From: Gammaproteobacteria bacterium
Lineage (GTDB): Bacteria > Pseudomonadota > Gammaproteobacteria > Steroidobacterales > Steroidobacteraceae
NCBI GenBank assembly: GCA_003164785.1
Contig: PLUE01000048.1
Location: 379-64,378 of the forward strand
Reading direction: 5' to 3'
Length of the DNA: 64,000 nt
Shown here: positions 42,313 through 51,924 of the stretch, piece by piece
Numbering within the stretch: position 1 is the first letter of the stretch
How the letters are laid out: each line of letters opens with the position of its first letter
The notes under the pieces: generated by a model
Seen by the model: the letters and a program-made list of their open reading frames with translations, nothing else
The model's database searches: none
Told to the model about the DNA's origin: nothing
Translations under genes and position numbers: made by a program

Positions 42313-44469
42313 ATGAACGCAAACTCTCGCCATCGTACATCCCAGCAGCATCCGGACATTCCGTTCGCGCCGCGGCTGGCCGCCATGGTCGCGATGGCGG
42401 CATTGAGCATCCCGGCGCCGGCATCGGCCGACACGCCGGCGGACACCAGCGATTGGAAATGCACGCAATGTCCCTTCCTGCAAGGCTACGAGTCCAATGT
42501 GGAAGTGGGCGCGCTGTCCGCCAGCGGCGCGAACGCCTATTTCGGCCGTTACACCGGCATCGATCACCCCGGCACCTATGCTGACGTGGGCGCGTCCGGA
42601 CAACTTCGCAGCGACGACGGGTCGTATGCGAACTACGACCTCGAGCAGCTCGGACTCGCCTCTCGGGAGGGGTACGTCGAAGGCGGCCGCGAAGGCAAGT
42701 ACGATCTGCGCGTGAGCTACGACGGCCAGCCGGCGCGGCTCTACGACACCGCCGTCACACCGTACCAGGCCAGCGGCACGAATCTCGGTCTGCCCGCGGG
42801 CTGGATCGCGGCCGGCGGCACCGCCGGCATGAGTGCGCTGGGATCGAGCTTGGCGTCCGCACCGATCGAGACGGACCGGCGCACGGTGGCATTGCTGGGC
42901 CGCTTCTTTGCAAGTCCCGGCTGGACCCTGTTCGGCGAGTTTCGGCGCCAGGAAAAAGTGGGCACCGAGCTCACGAGCGCCAGCTTCTTGACCGAAGCGG
43001 TGCAATTATCCCAGCCCGTCGACTATGTCACCGATTCCTTCGAAGGCGGCGTCGCGTGGTCCGGCCGAATCGCGAGTCTGCGCGTGAGCTACCTCGGTTC
43101 CTGGTTCGAGGATGACAACGATGCGCTGACCTTCGCGAATCCCTATCTGCCGATCGTGCCGGGCGCCACGGAGGGACGACTCAGCGTTCCGCCCAGCAAC
43201 AACCTGCAGCAGGTCGCTGCATCCGGCAATCTGCAGCTGCCCTGGTACGCGACCACGTTGACTTTCGCGGCCTCGCTCGGCTGGCTTCGGCAGGACGATG
43301 GCTTTCTGCCCGTCAGCACCTTGGCCGGTGCCGGCGTGCCGGCCCCGGGATCGCTCGATGGCGATGTGCATCTGTCGCACTACGCACTGCAACTGGCGTC
43401 GCGGCCGCTGCCGAAGCTCAGCATCCGGGGCAATGCGGCCTATGACGGCCGCGACGACAAAACGACGCCGATCGCCGTCGACTACGTCGTGACGGACACC
43501 TTTCCGGGCGGTACGGCGCTCACGCCCCGTTACAGCGAGGACCGGGTACGACTCGATGGCGGCGCGGATTACGCCTTGACGCACTGGCTGCGCATCGGCG
43601 TCGGCGGCAAGTTCAACGATGATCACTACGGGCCCGGGCAGGTGATCACCAACACCCAGGAAACCCAGAGCTGGGGCCGCGCCACGGTCACGCCCCTCTC
43701 GTCCCTGACCTTCACGGTGAAATACGGCGATGCCCTGCGCAAGGCCTCGTCGTTCAACACCGCCGCCCTGCCGGCGGATGAGAATCCCTTGGTGCGGGAC
43801 TACATCTATGCGCCGCGCGATCGGGTGTTCGGCTCCCTCACGGGTTCCTGGGCCGCCACCGCGACGATCAGCTGGACGGTCGAGGGCTTCCTCGCCAAGG
43901 ATGACTATCGATCCTCACCGCTGGGATTGCTGGCCGCACACCAGCAGCGCGCATCGACGACGCTCACCTGGACACCGCGCGAGACGTTGAGCCTCTATAT
44001 CGATGCGGGTTACGAGCGTATGGCCATGCTGCAGAACGGCTACACGGGGGCGCTCACGGCGCCGTGGCTCAGCGCGGACACCGAGCGATTCTGGAACTTG
44101 GACGTGGGTGGACGCTGGGTCCCGCAAGCACGCTGGACGCTCACATTGGACTACCTGCTCGCGCCTTCGTATGACAACACCGACACCGCAGTGGGCGCCG
44201 CGCCACAGGCCTTTCCACAGAATTGGACGAAGCTCGATTCCGCGCGTCTCGGCGTCGCCTATCAATGGACGCCCGCTTTGCAGGTCCATTTCAAGTACAC
44301 CCGCGAACAATACAATTCCAACGACTGGGCGCTCAACGCGGTGGGACCGTCCACCGTGCCGAACCTGCTGGCGTTGGGGATCCAGCCGTACCGCGACTCC
44401 GTGAACATGTTTGGCCTCACGGTGCGCTATCAGTTCGGCCACGACAGCACGCCGCGCGCGGCGCAATGA
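42313..44469 (+). CDS. MtrB/PioB-family outer-membrane barrel
   Basis: A 718-residue porin that sheathes the MtrA-type cytochrome. After a signal (ending PAPASA) the mature N-terminus has WKCTQCPFLQGYES, the CxxC motif found near the start of MtrB. The rest alternates polar/hydrophobic beta strands with aromatic belts (for example GKYDLRVSYDG, WTLTLDYLLAPSYD) and ends YQFGHDS followed by a short tail. It completes a porin-cytochrome conduit with the two preceding decaheme proteins. Its stop is 10 bp from the convergent nuoN stop. Confidence 0.9.
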   Translation: MNANSRHRTSQQHPDIPFAPRLAAMVAMAALSIPAPASADTPADTSDWKCTQCPFLQGYESNVEVGALSASGANAYFGRYTGIDHPGTYADVGASGQLRSDDGSYANYDLEQLGLASREGYVEGGREGKYDLRVSYDGQPARLYDTAVTPYQASGTNLGLPAGWIAAGGTAGMSALGSSLASAPIETDRRTVALLGRFFASPGWTLFGEFRRQEKVGTELTSASFLTEAVQLSQPVDYVTDSFEGGVAWSGRIASLRVSYLGSWFEDDNDALTFANPYLPIVPGATEGRLSVPPSNNLQQVAASGNLQLPWYATTLTFAASLGWLRQDDGFLPVSTLAGAGVPAPGSLDGDVHLSHYALQLASRPLPKLSIRGNAAYDGRDDKTTPIAVDYVVTDTFPGGTALTPRYSEDRVRLDGGADYALTHWLRIGVGGKFNDDHYGPGQVITNTQETQSWGRATVTPLSSLTFTVKYGDALRKASSFNTAALPADENPLVRDYIYAPRDRVFGSLTGSWAATATISWTVEGFLAKDDYRSSPLGLLAAHQQRASTTLTWTPRETLSLYIDAGYERMAMLQNGYTGALTAPWLSADTERFWNLDVGGRWVPQARWTLTLDYLLAPSYDNTDTAVGAAPQAFPQNWTKLDSARLGVAYQWTPALQVHFKYTREQYNSNDWALNAVGPSTVPNLLALGIQPYRDSVNMFGLTVRYQFGHDSTPRAAQ

Positions 44470-44479
44470 ATGGGAGTTG

Positions 44480-45946
44480 TTACTTCGCGCTCAGACCCGC
44501 CGCCTGCACCCATGCGATGAACGGTCCGGGATAGACGCCGAGCAACAGAATCGCCAACGTCAGCAACATCAATATGCCGCCGCCCGCGCCTCGAGCCCAG
44601 TTGCGCGGGGCCGCAAACGGCACCACCCAGCGCGGGCGCAGGTAGAGCTGCACCATTGCACGCAAGTAGTAGTAGAGGCCGAGGGCGCTGCCGAGTACGA
44701 CGGCGGCAAGCAGCACCCACAAGCGTTTGTCGACGCCGGCGCCGAGCACATAGAACTTGCCGATGAAACCGGCGGTGAGCGGAATACCGGCGAGCGAGAG
44801 CAGCGCCACGGTCAGGATCAGGGCGAGGGACGGACGCTTCCAGAACAGGCCGCGGTAATCGAACAGTGTTTCTGCATCTTGCTCCTTGTAGGGGCTCGAC
44901 ATCAGCGTGATGACGCCGAACGCCGCCAGCGTGGTCACCAGGTAGGTCAGCAGGTAGACGCCGACCGCCTCGATCGCCAAGGGGCCGGAGGCAACCAGCG
45001 CCACCAGCAGATAGCCGAAGTGGGCAATCGATGAATAGGCCAGAAGGCGCTTGAGATTCTCCTGCCGCAGCGCCAGGACATTGCCAATGGCGATGGACAG
45101 GATCGCCAGCACCGACAACACATCGACCAAGGTATCGTACTGATAGGCACGCGCCTCGACGAAGTAGCGCAGCAGCAGCGCGAACACGGCGATTTTGGAC
45201 GCGGTCGCCAGGTACGATGTGACGGGAGCCGGAGCACCTTCGTAGACGTCCGGAGTCCATAGATGGAACGGCGCGAGCGACAGCTTGAAGCCGACGCCGA
45301 TCAGGAGCATGGCGCCGCCGAGAATCATCACGCTGCGTGCGCCATCGGCCACGTTCGCGGCGCTCGCGCCGATGTCGCCGAACACCAGCGTGCCGGTCTG
45401 TGAATACACCAGCGCCATGCCGAAGACGATGAAGGCTGAAGCGACGGCCGACAGCACCAGGTACTTCATGCCCGCTTCCAGCGAGCGGCGCGCTTTCACG
45501 AGATAGGCTGCCATGCCGTACATCGGCACGGACAAAAGCTCAAGACCCAGGAAAAAGGAGGCAAAATGACGGCTGGCGACCATCGTCAATCCGCCGAGCG
45601 TGGACAGCAGCAGCAGCAGATAAATCTCTTCGCGATTGCCCTGGTAACCCTCCATATACGCGGGCAGAAGCGTCGCGGTGGCCAGCGCGGCGATGAGGAT
45701 CAGCGCCATGTAAAGCCAAGCGTAGTTATCGATGCCCAGCAGCGGCGTCACGGTTTGCGGCAGCGTGCTGATGCCGGGCAGCCAGAAGTGCACGATGAGT
45801 GGCAGCAGCGCGAGACTCAATCCCGCCACCGCGATCGTTGCGGTCCACCCGTGGTGGCGCTTGAGGGCAATGGCGAGCATCACCACGACGATGGAGACGC
45901 TGGTGATGAGGATCGGCGAGAGCGCCAACAGTTGTTGCACGGTCAT
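44480..45946 (-). CDS. nuoN: NADH-quinone oxidoreductase subunit N
   Basis: Antiporter-like membrane subunit of complex I. It is 488 residues with about 14 helices. Conserved stretches are LELLSVPMYGMAAY (with the key Glu), FKLSLAPFHLWTPDVYEGAP (with the key Lys and HxWxPD) and RLLAYSSIAHFGYLL. The start MTVQQLL at 45946 overlaps the nuoM stop by ATGA; an upstream ATG at 46012 is inside nuoM. Last gene of the nuo operon. Confidence 0.95.
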   Translation of the reverse strand: MTVQQLLALSPILITSVSIVVVMLAIALKRHHGWTATIAVAGLSLALLPLIVHFWLPGISTLPQTVTPLLGIDNYAWLYMALILIAALATATLLPAYMEGYQGNREEIYLLLLLSTLGGLTMVASRHFASFFLGLELLSVPMYGMAAYLVKARRSLEAGMKYLVLSAVASAFIVFGMALVYSQTGTLVFGDIGASAANVADGARSVMILGGAMLLIGVGFKLSLAPFHLWTPDVYEGAPAPVTSYLATASKIAVFALLLRYFVEARAYQYDTLVDVLSVLAILSIAIGNVLALRQENLKRLLAYSSIAHFGYLLVALVASGPLAIEAVGVYLLTYLVTTLAAFGVITLMSSPYKEQDAETLFDYRGLFWKRPSLALILTVALLSLAGIPLTAGFIGKFYVLGAGVDKRLWVLLAAVVLGSALGLYYYLRAMVQLYLRPRWVVPFAAPRNWARGAGGGILMLLTLAILLLGVYPGPFIAWVQAAGLSAK

Positions 45947-47508
45947 GGCTCCCCTCGCCCGGCAGAGATGTTCGCGGTCGCGACAGCGCCACTCTGCGCC
46001 GACGCATACCAACCCCGCAACGCCTGCATGGGCGCACGCGACAGATTGAGGACCGGCTGTGGATACAGCCCCAGGCAGATCAGGATGGCCATCAAGGTGG
46101 CGAGCGTCGCGATTTCACGGCGGTTCAAATCCACGAGCGGCGTCGCGTCCTTGGGTTTGCCATGGAATGCGCGCTGCATCAAGACCAACGAATATACCGC
46201 CGACAGTATCAGGCCGCCGGTAGCGACCACCGCCACGGCCGGCTGCGTTTTGAAGGTGCCGAGCAGAATCAGAAATTCGCCGAGGAAATTACCGAGGCCC
46301 GGCAGACCCAGCGAAGCGACGACGAAAAACAGCCCGATCGGCGGCAGGTAGGAAAAACGTGCCCACAGTCCGCCCATTTCGCGCAGATCCCGGGTATGCA
46401 GGCGCTCGTACAGCTCACCGCAGAGAATAAACAAGCCGCCGGCGGAAACACCGTGCGCCAGAATCTGGATGACGACGCCCTGCAACGCCTCCTCGGTGCC
46501 GGCATAGACGCCGACCAGGATGAAGCCCATGTGGCTGATCGAGGTATAGGCCACCAGGCGCTTGGTGTCATTCTGTCCGAGGGCGCAGATCGCGCCATAG
46601 ACGATGCCGAGCACTCCCAGCCACATCGCCACCGGCGCGAACGCGGCGGAGGCATGCGGGAACAAGGGCAGCAGAAAACGCAGCAGGCCATAGGCCGCGG
46701 TCTTGAGCAGCACGCCGGCGAGGATCACGGACCCCGCCGTCGGCGCCTGCGCGTGCGCGTCCGGCAGCCAGGAATGCAGTGGCACCACCGGCAGCTTCAC
46801 CGCAAAGGCCAGGAAAAAACCGAGCATGATCCAGAATTCCGTACGCGCGCTCATGGGCGTGTGCAGCAGCGCGGAGTAGCTGAAAGTCAGGATGCCCGTG
46901 GTGCGGTAATGCACGAGCGCCAACGTCAGAATCGCCACCAGCATCAGAAGGCCCGATGCCTGCGTGAAGATGAAGAACTTGGTCGCTGCATAGATGCGTC
47001 CCCTGCCGCCGGGGATGTTATGGCCCCACAACGCGATCAGGAAGAACATCGGCACCAGCATCATTTCCCAGAAGAAGAAAAACAGGAACAGATCGGTGGC
47101 CAGGAACACGCCGATGACGCCGCCCAGATTCCACATCAGGTTCAAATGGAAGAAGCCGACGTGGCGTGTGATGTCGCGCCAGGAACAGGCGACCGCCAGC
47201 AGACCGAGCAGACCGGTGAGCGTGATCAGCAACAGCGACAGTCCATCGAGACCCAAACTGAAGCGGACACCTAAGCGCGGAATCCAGGGCACGGAGAATT
47301 GCTCCATCCAGCGGCCTCCCTGATCGCCGGCGGAACGGAGTAGCGTCAGCGAATAATCGCCGGTCAACCACAGATCGGCCGCCAAGACCAGCACGACAGC
47401 CATGGTGCCCAACGCAACCCAGCGCACGAGCGCCGCGCCGAAGCGCTCCAACTGCCAGCACAGCAGTCCGCCGATGAACGGAACCAGCAACAACCAGACG
47501 AGCGTCAT
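45943..47508 (-). CDS. nuoM: NADH-quinone oxidoreductase subunit M
   Basis: Antiporter-like proton-pumping subunit, 521 residues. Signatures are LFFFFWEMMLVPMFFLI (key Glu), KLPVVPLHSWLPDAHAQAPT (key Lys and HSWLPDAH) and KRLVAYTSISHMGFI. Its ATG overlaps the stop of an 11-codon mini-frame made of a repeated 14-bp unit just upstream, and GAGG inside that repeat serves as the ribosome site. Confidence 0.95.
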   Translation of the reverse strand: MTLVWLLLVPFIGGLLCWQLERFGAALVRWVALGTMAVVLVLAADLWLTGDYSLTLLRSAGDQGGRWMEQFSVPWIPRLGVRFSLGLDGLSLLLITLTGLLGLLAVACSWRDITRHVGFFHLNLMWNLGGVIGVFLATDLFLFFFFWEMMLVPMFFLIALWGHNIPGGRGRIYAATKFFIFTQASGLLMLVAILTLALVHYRTTGILTFSYSALLHTPMSARTEFWIMLGFFLAFAVKLPVVPLHSWLPDAHAQAPTAGSVILAGVLLKTAAYGLLRFLLPLFPHASAAFAPVAMWLGVLGIVYGAICALGQNDTKRLVAYTSISHMGFILVGVYAGTEEALQGVVIQILAHGVSAGGLFILCGELYERLHTRDLREMGGLWARFSYLPPIGLFFVVASLGLPGLGNFLGEFLILLGTFKTQPAVAVVATGGLILSAVYSLVLMQRAFHGKPKDATPLVDLNRREIATLATLMAILICLGLYPQPVLNLSRAPMQALRGWYASAQSGAVATANISAGRGEP

Positions 47509-47540
47509 GGATGCGGCCTCATGGTTGGATGCGGCTTCAT
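47509..47540 (-). repeat. 14-bp direct repeat forming a mini-frame before nuoM
   Basis: GGATGCGGC(C/T)TCAT occurs at 47509-47522 and 47527-47540 on the plus strand, with a third, degenerate copy near 47544. On the coding strand it reads MKPHPTMRPHP and stops at a TGA inside the ATGA of nuoM. GAGG within it precedes the nuoM ATG by 8 bases. Confidence 0.5.
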
Positions 47541-47554
47541 CGTCGAACGCAGCC

Positions 47555-49414
47555 TCACGACAGGATCACCGCGGCGATCAGCAGTACCGCGCCCAGCGCC
47601 ATGCTGGCGGCGTACCAGCGCAGCCTGCCGGTCTGGGTGCGCACCAGGCCCGCGTTGACCGAGCCGAGCGCCGCGGGAATGGCAAGGATGGCGAGATCGA
47701 TGACGTCGCGCTCGTTCTCGTGCGCGAACCAGACCAAGGGCCGCACGAACAGCCGGTCGTAAACCCAATCGAAGCCCCAGCCGTGGAGCCAGAAGCGGCC
47801 GAGCAACCGGCCCGGCAGCGTGCCGGCGAGCCAGATTACGAAGCGCCGCTCGCCGAGGAACAGTACCGCGGCCAGCGCAATGCCGCCGACGGCGACGGCC
47901 GCGGACAGGATTTCCACCGACAGCTTGGCGCCGCCCGCCGCGGTGTACTCGATGGTCGGCAGCACGCCGGCCAGCGGTGGACGAATCATGGCGCCGACGA
48001 AGCTCGAGAGCACCAGCAACACGCCGAGCGGCAGCCAATAGGCAATGCCGTGACCTGGATGCGCATCGATCTTAGGCCGGCCATGAAACACGGTGAAGAT
48101 CAGGCGGAAGATGTAGAGCGACGTCAGAAAGGCGCCGGCCAATCCGGCGATGAAGAACCCCAAATGGCCGCCGGCGTAAGCTTCCCAGAGAATTTCGTCC
48201 TTGCTGTAGAAGCCGGCGGTGACCAGCGGAAACGCCGCCAGCGCCGCACCGCCGACCAGGAAACAGGCATAGGCGAGCGGCAGCCGCTTACGCAGGCCGC
48301 CCATCTTGAAGATGTCCTGCTCATGATGGCAGGCCAGAATCACTGCGCCCGCGGTGAGGAACAGGAGTGCCTTGAAAAAGGCATGCGTCATCAAATGAAA
48401 AATCGCCGCGCCCCACGCGCCCGCGCCCAGAGCTAAGAACATGTAGCCGATCTGGCTCATGGTGGAATACGCGAGAATCCGCTTGATATCGGTCTGCACC
48501 AGCGCGGCGCAGCCGGCCAGCAGCAGCGTGGCCGCACCGACCAGCCCGACCGCCTGCAGCGACTGAGGTGCCAGTTCGAACAACCCATGCGTACGGGCGA
48601 TCAAGTAAACGCCCGCCGTCACCATGGTCGCCGCGTGAATCAACGCGGACACCGGCGTGGGACCCGCCATCGCATCCGGCAGCCAGGTCTGCAGCGGCAG
48701 CTGCGCCGATTTGCCGACGGCACCGCCGAGCAACAACATCGTGATCCAGGTGATTGCCGCACCGCCCAAGACGAAGTGACGAGGCGCCAGTTGCATCGCC
48801 TCCTGGATGTCGAGCGTGCCCAGGTCCCGATACAGCCAGAACAACCCGATGGCCATGAGGGCGTCGCCGACCCGCGTCACCACGAACGCCTTGCGTGCCG
48901 CCGCGCCATTGGCCGGGTCCCGGTACCAGAAGCCGATCAACAGGTAGCTGCACAGGCCCACGCCCTCCCAGCCGAAGTACAGGAACAGCAGATTGTCGCC
49001 CAGCACCAGAAACAGCATGCTGGCGATGAACAGGTTCATGTAGGAAAAAAACCGCGTGTAGGAATCGTCGCCGCGCATGTACCACGCGGCGAATAAATGG
49101 ATGAAGAAGCCCACTCCGCTCACCACGCCCAGCATCGTCAGCGACAGACCATCCAGGCGCAAGGCAAAGTGTGGCGCGAAACCGCCGACCTGCAGCCACT
49201 GCCACAGCGGCTGAGTGAAAACGCCGCCGCTCGGCGGGGCGATGCAGAATTGGATGGCCAAAGCCAGCGTGGTCAGCGCCGAGATGCCGATGGTGCCGAC
49301 GCCGATCGTTGCCGCGGTAGTCTCGGACCAGCGGTTGCCGCCGCAAGTCAGGATCACGAAACCCAGCAAAGGTGCGAGACAAGTCAAAAAGAGCAGGTTG
49401 AACATCGGGGTCAC
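47555..49414 (-). CDS. nuoL: NADH-quinone oxidoreductase subunit L
   Basis: Largest antiporter-like subunit, 619 residues, with the long lateral helix at the C-terminus expected after residue 500. Signatures are WEGVGLCSYLLIGFW, QLPLQTWLPDAMAGPTPVSA and KRILAYSTMSQIGYMFLALG. An internal ATG nine bases in (MFNLLFL) could be the true start. It is preceded by a 136-bp gap containing two strong hairpins, unlike the tight spacing elsewhere in the operon. Confidence 0.95.
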   Translation of the reverse strand: MTPMFNLLFLTCLAPLLGFVILTCGGNRWSETTAATIGVGTIGISALTTLALAIQFCIAPPSGGVFTQPLWQWLQVGGFAPHFALRLDGLSLTMLGVVSGVGFFIHLFAAWYMRGDDSYTRFFSYMNLFIASMLFLVLGDNLLFLYFGWEGVGLCSYLLIGFWYRDPANGAAARKAFVVTRVGDALMAIGLFWLYRDLGTLDIQEAMQLAPRHFVLGGAAITWITMLLLGGAVGKSAQLPLQTWLPDAMAGPTPVSALIHAATMVTAGVYLIARTHGLFELAPQSLQAVGLVGAATLLLAGCAALVQTDIKRILAYSTMSQIGYMFLALGAGAWGAAIFHLMTHAFFKALLFLTAGAVILACHHEQDIFKMGGLRKRLPLAYACFLVGGAALAAFPLVTAGFYSKDEILWEAYAGGHLGFFIAGLAGAFLTSLYIFRLIFTVFHGRPKIDAHPGHGIAYWLPLGVLLVLSSFVGAMIRPPLAGVLPTIEYTAAGGAKLSVEILSAAVAVGGIALAAVLFLGERRFVIWLAGTLPGRLLGRFWLHGWGFDWVYDRLFVRPLVWFAHENERDVIDLAILAIPAALGSVNAGLVRTQTGRLRWYAASMALGAVLLIAAVILS

Positions 49415-49486
49415 AGTTCCTTCAACAACGCTTCATTGTTCCATTGCCATCCATGGCGCAAGGTCGGCGCACGGTTCCGGCCCCGG

Positions 49487-49550
49487 CCCGGCCATCCCTG
49501 GCCGGGCGTTCGCCGCCATGACAATGACATTGAGTCATTGCCATGGCGGC
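49487..49550. repeat. Two hairpins in the nuoK-nuoL gap
   Basis: Arms at 49512-49528 and 49534-49550 form a 17-bp stem with one mismatch and a 5-base loop, directly after the nuoK stop. A second perfect 8-bp stem CCCGGCCA/TGGCCGGG spans 49487-49506 with a TCCC loop. No T tract follows, so RNA processing or stabilisation is as likely as termination. Confidence 0.55.
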
Positions 49551-49859
49551 TCACCCCTGCATCTCGCTGGCAGCATCCGTATCCAGCGTATGGAAGCGGC
49601 GGTGGAGCTGGAGCACCATGGCGAGGGCGACGCTGGCTTCGGCGGCGGCCAGCGTGAGAATCAAGATGAACATCACCTGGCCGTCCGCCTGTCCCCAGCG
49701 GCTGCCGGCGCTGACGAAGGCCAGTGCAGCCGCATTCATCATGACTTCGATCGACATCAGCACGAACAGAATGTCGCGCCGTAGAAGAATGCCCGCGAGG
49801 CCGAGCGAGAACAGAATCCCGGCCAGCATCAGCGCATGTTGCAGCGGTACCGTGGTCAC
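49551..49859 (-). CDS. nuoK: NADH-quinone oxidoreductase subunit K (GTG start)
   Basis: A 102-residue subunit with three helices. It contains [20 protein letters not shown] and [13 protein letters not shown] with the conserved membrane Glu, plus a second Glu in [17 protein letters not shown]. The start is GTG ([11 protein letters not shown]), overlapping the nuoJ stop by GTGA. A longer frame extends upstream through nuoJ and is not used. Confidence 0.94.
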   Translation of the reverse strand: MTTVPLQHALMLAGILFSLGLAGILLRRDILFVLMSIEVMMNAAALAFVSAGSRWGQADGQVMFILILTLAAAEASVALAMVLQLHRRFHTLDTDAASEMQG

Positions 49860-50359
49860 TCGTGCCTTCCCAGGTGGAACGCCGCCACCAGGCCCGCCAG
49901 CAACAACATCGAGGCCAGCTCCACCGCCAGCACATAGGGGCCGAACAGCGCGACGCCCACCTGCACCGCGCCCACCTGCGTCGCGCCGGTCTGGCCTGCG
50001 GCGGTTGCCGGCGCGCCCTGCCCGGCCAGCACCCACACCAGCTCGGACAACAGCGCCAGCGACAGCACGCCGGGTCCGATCCACGTGCGCGGCGCAAGCC
50101 AGCGCCGCTCCTGGTCCACCGTGGCCTTGCCCAGATTCAGCATCATCACGACGAAGACGAACAGCACCATGATGGCGCCCGCATAAATGATGACTTCGAG
50201 CACGCCGGCGAACGGCGCACCGACCGCAAAAAACACCATCGCCACCGCCAGCAGCGACACGATCAGGTACAGCAGCGCATGCACGGGGTTGTAGTTGGTG
50301 ATCGCGAACGACGTCGCGATCACTGCCACCGCCGCCGCGAAATAAAAAGCCAGTTGCAT
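49856..50359 (-). CDS. nuoJ: NADH-quinone oxidoreductase subunit J
   Basis: A 167-residue membrane subunit with five helices. It has [38 protein letters not shown] (the pi-bulge helix of complex I) and a closing [20 protein letters not shown]. The start MQLAFYF at 50359 is in front of an Ala/Gly/Thr-rich loop ([15 protein letters not shown]) between the last two helices that is longer than usual. Gap to nuoI is 22 bp. Confidence 0.94.
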   Translation of the reverse strand: MQLAFYFAAAVAVIATSFAITNYNPVHALLYLIVSLLAVAMVFFAVGAPFAGVLEVIIYAGAIMVLFVFVVMMLNLGKATVDQERRWLAPRTWIGPGVLSLALLSELVWVLAGQGAPATAAGQTGATQVGAVQVGVALFGPYVLAVELASMLLLAGLVAAFHLGRHE

Positions 50360-50381
50360 GCCATATCCTCGTTCGTTTCGG

Positions 50382-50918
<537 letters not shown>

Positions 50919-50919
50919 C

Positions 50920-51924
50920 TTAAGTTTGCCCCGTGGAGCGTGCCAGCACGATCGCGGCCGTCGCCAGCATGTTGACCAGCGCCAGCGGCAGGCAGAATTT
51001 CCAGCCGGCCGCCATGAGTTGGTCGTAACGCGGACGCGGCAGCGCACCGCGCAGCAGGATGAACAGCATGATGAAAAAGAAGGTCTTGAGTGCGAACCAG
51101 ACGAAGCCCAGCCAGGGCAGGCGGTCCGCGAACGGCCCGTGCCAACCGCCGAAAAACAGCGTCGTCAGCAATGCCGAGACCAGAACCACGCCGACGTACT
51201 CGGCGACGAAGAACATACCGAACTTCATGCCCGAATACTCGGTGTGATAACCCGCCGTCAATTCGTTTTCGGCTTCCGGCATATCGAACGGGAAACGGTG
51301 GGTGGTGGCGACGGCGGCCAGTGAAAACAGGCAGAAACCGAAGAACTGCGGCACGATGAACCACAGATGCCGCTGGGCCGCGACGATATGGTCGAGTTGG
51401 AACGATCCGGTCTCGATCACCACGCCCATCAGGGCGATGCCCATGAACACCTCGTAGCTGAGCATCTGCGCCGCGGCACGCAGGCCACCGAGCAGCGCGT
51501 ACTTGCTGTTGCTCGCCCAACCGCCGAGCATGGCCGCATACACCGAAAGGCCCGACAGCGCGAAGAACAGCAGCACGCCCACGTTCAGGTCCGGGGCCAC
51601 ACCCCAGCCCGGCGCCACCGGCACCAAGAGGAAGCTCAGCATGGTGGTGATCATCGCCACCGGCGGCGCGATCAGAAATACCGGCTTGTCGACGAATGGC
51701 GGCACCCAGTCTTCCTTGAAGAAGATCTTGATCATGTCCGCGACCACCTGCAGCAGGCCGAAGGGACCGACGCGGTTGGGGCCGTAACGGTCCTGCCACA
51801 GGCCGAGCAGGCGGCGCTCCACCCAGATCAGCATCGCCGCAACCAAGACGAGCCCGAGCATCAGCACCAGGGCTTTGCCGACGGCGATCAGCACCGCAGT
51901 GAGGTCGGGCGTCCACCAACTCAT
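50920..51924 (-). CDS. nuoH: NADH-quinone oxidoreductase subunit H
   Basis: A 334-residue membrane subunit forming most of the quinone chamber. It has [19 protein letters not shown] near the N-terminus, [20 protein letters not shown] and [20 protein letters not shown], the loop with conserved acidic residues facing quinone. It overlaps nuoG by four bases. Confidence 0.96.
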   Translation of the reverse strand: MSWWTPDLTAVLIAVGKALVLMLGLVLVAAMLIWVERRLLGLWQDRYGPNRVGPFGLLQVVADMIKIFFKEDWVPPFVDKPVFLIAPPVAMITTMLSFLLVPVAPGWGVAPDLNVGVLLFFALSGLSVYAAMLGGWASNSKYALLGGLRAAAQMLSYEVFMGIALMGVVIETGSFQLDHIVAAQRHLWFIVPQFFGFCLFSLAAVATTHRFPFDMPEAENELTAGYHTEYSGMKFGMFFVAEYVGVVLVSALLTTLFFGGWHGPFADRLPWLGFVWFALKTFFFIMLFILLRGALPRPRYDQLMAAGWKFCLPLALVNMLATAAIVLARSTGQT

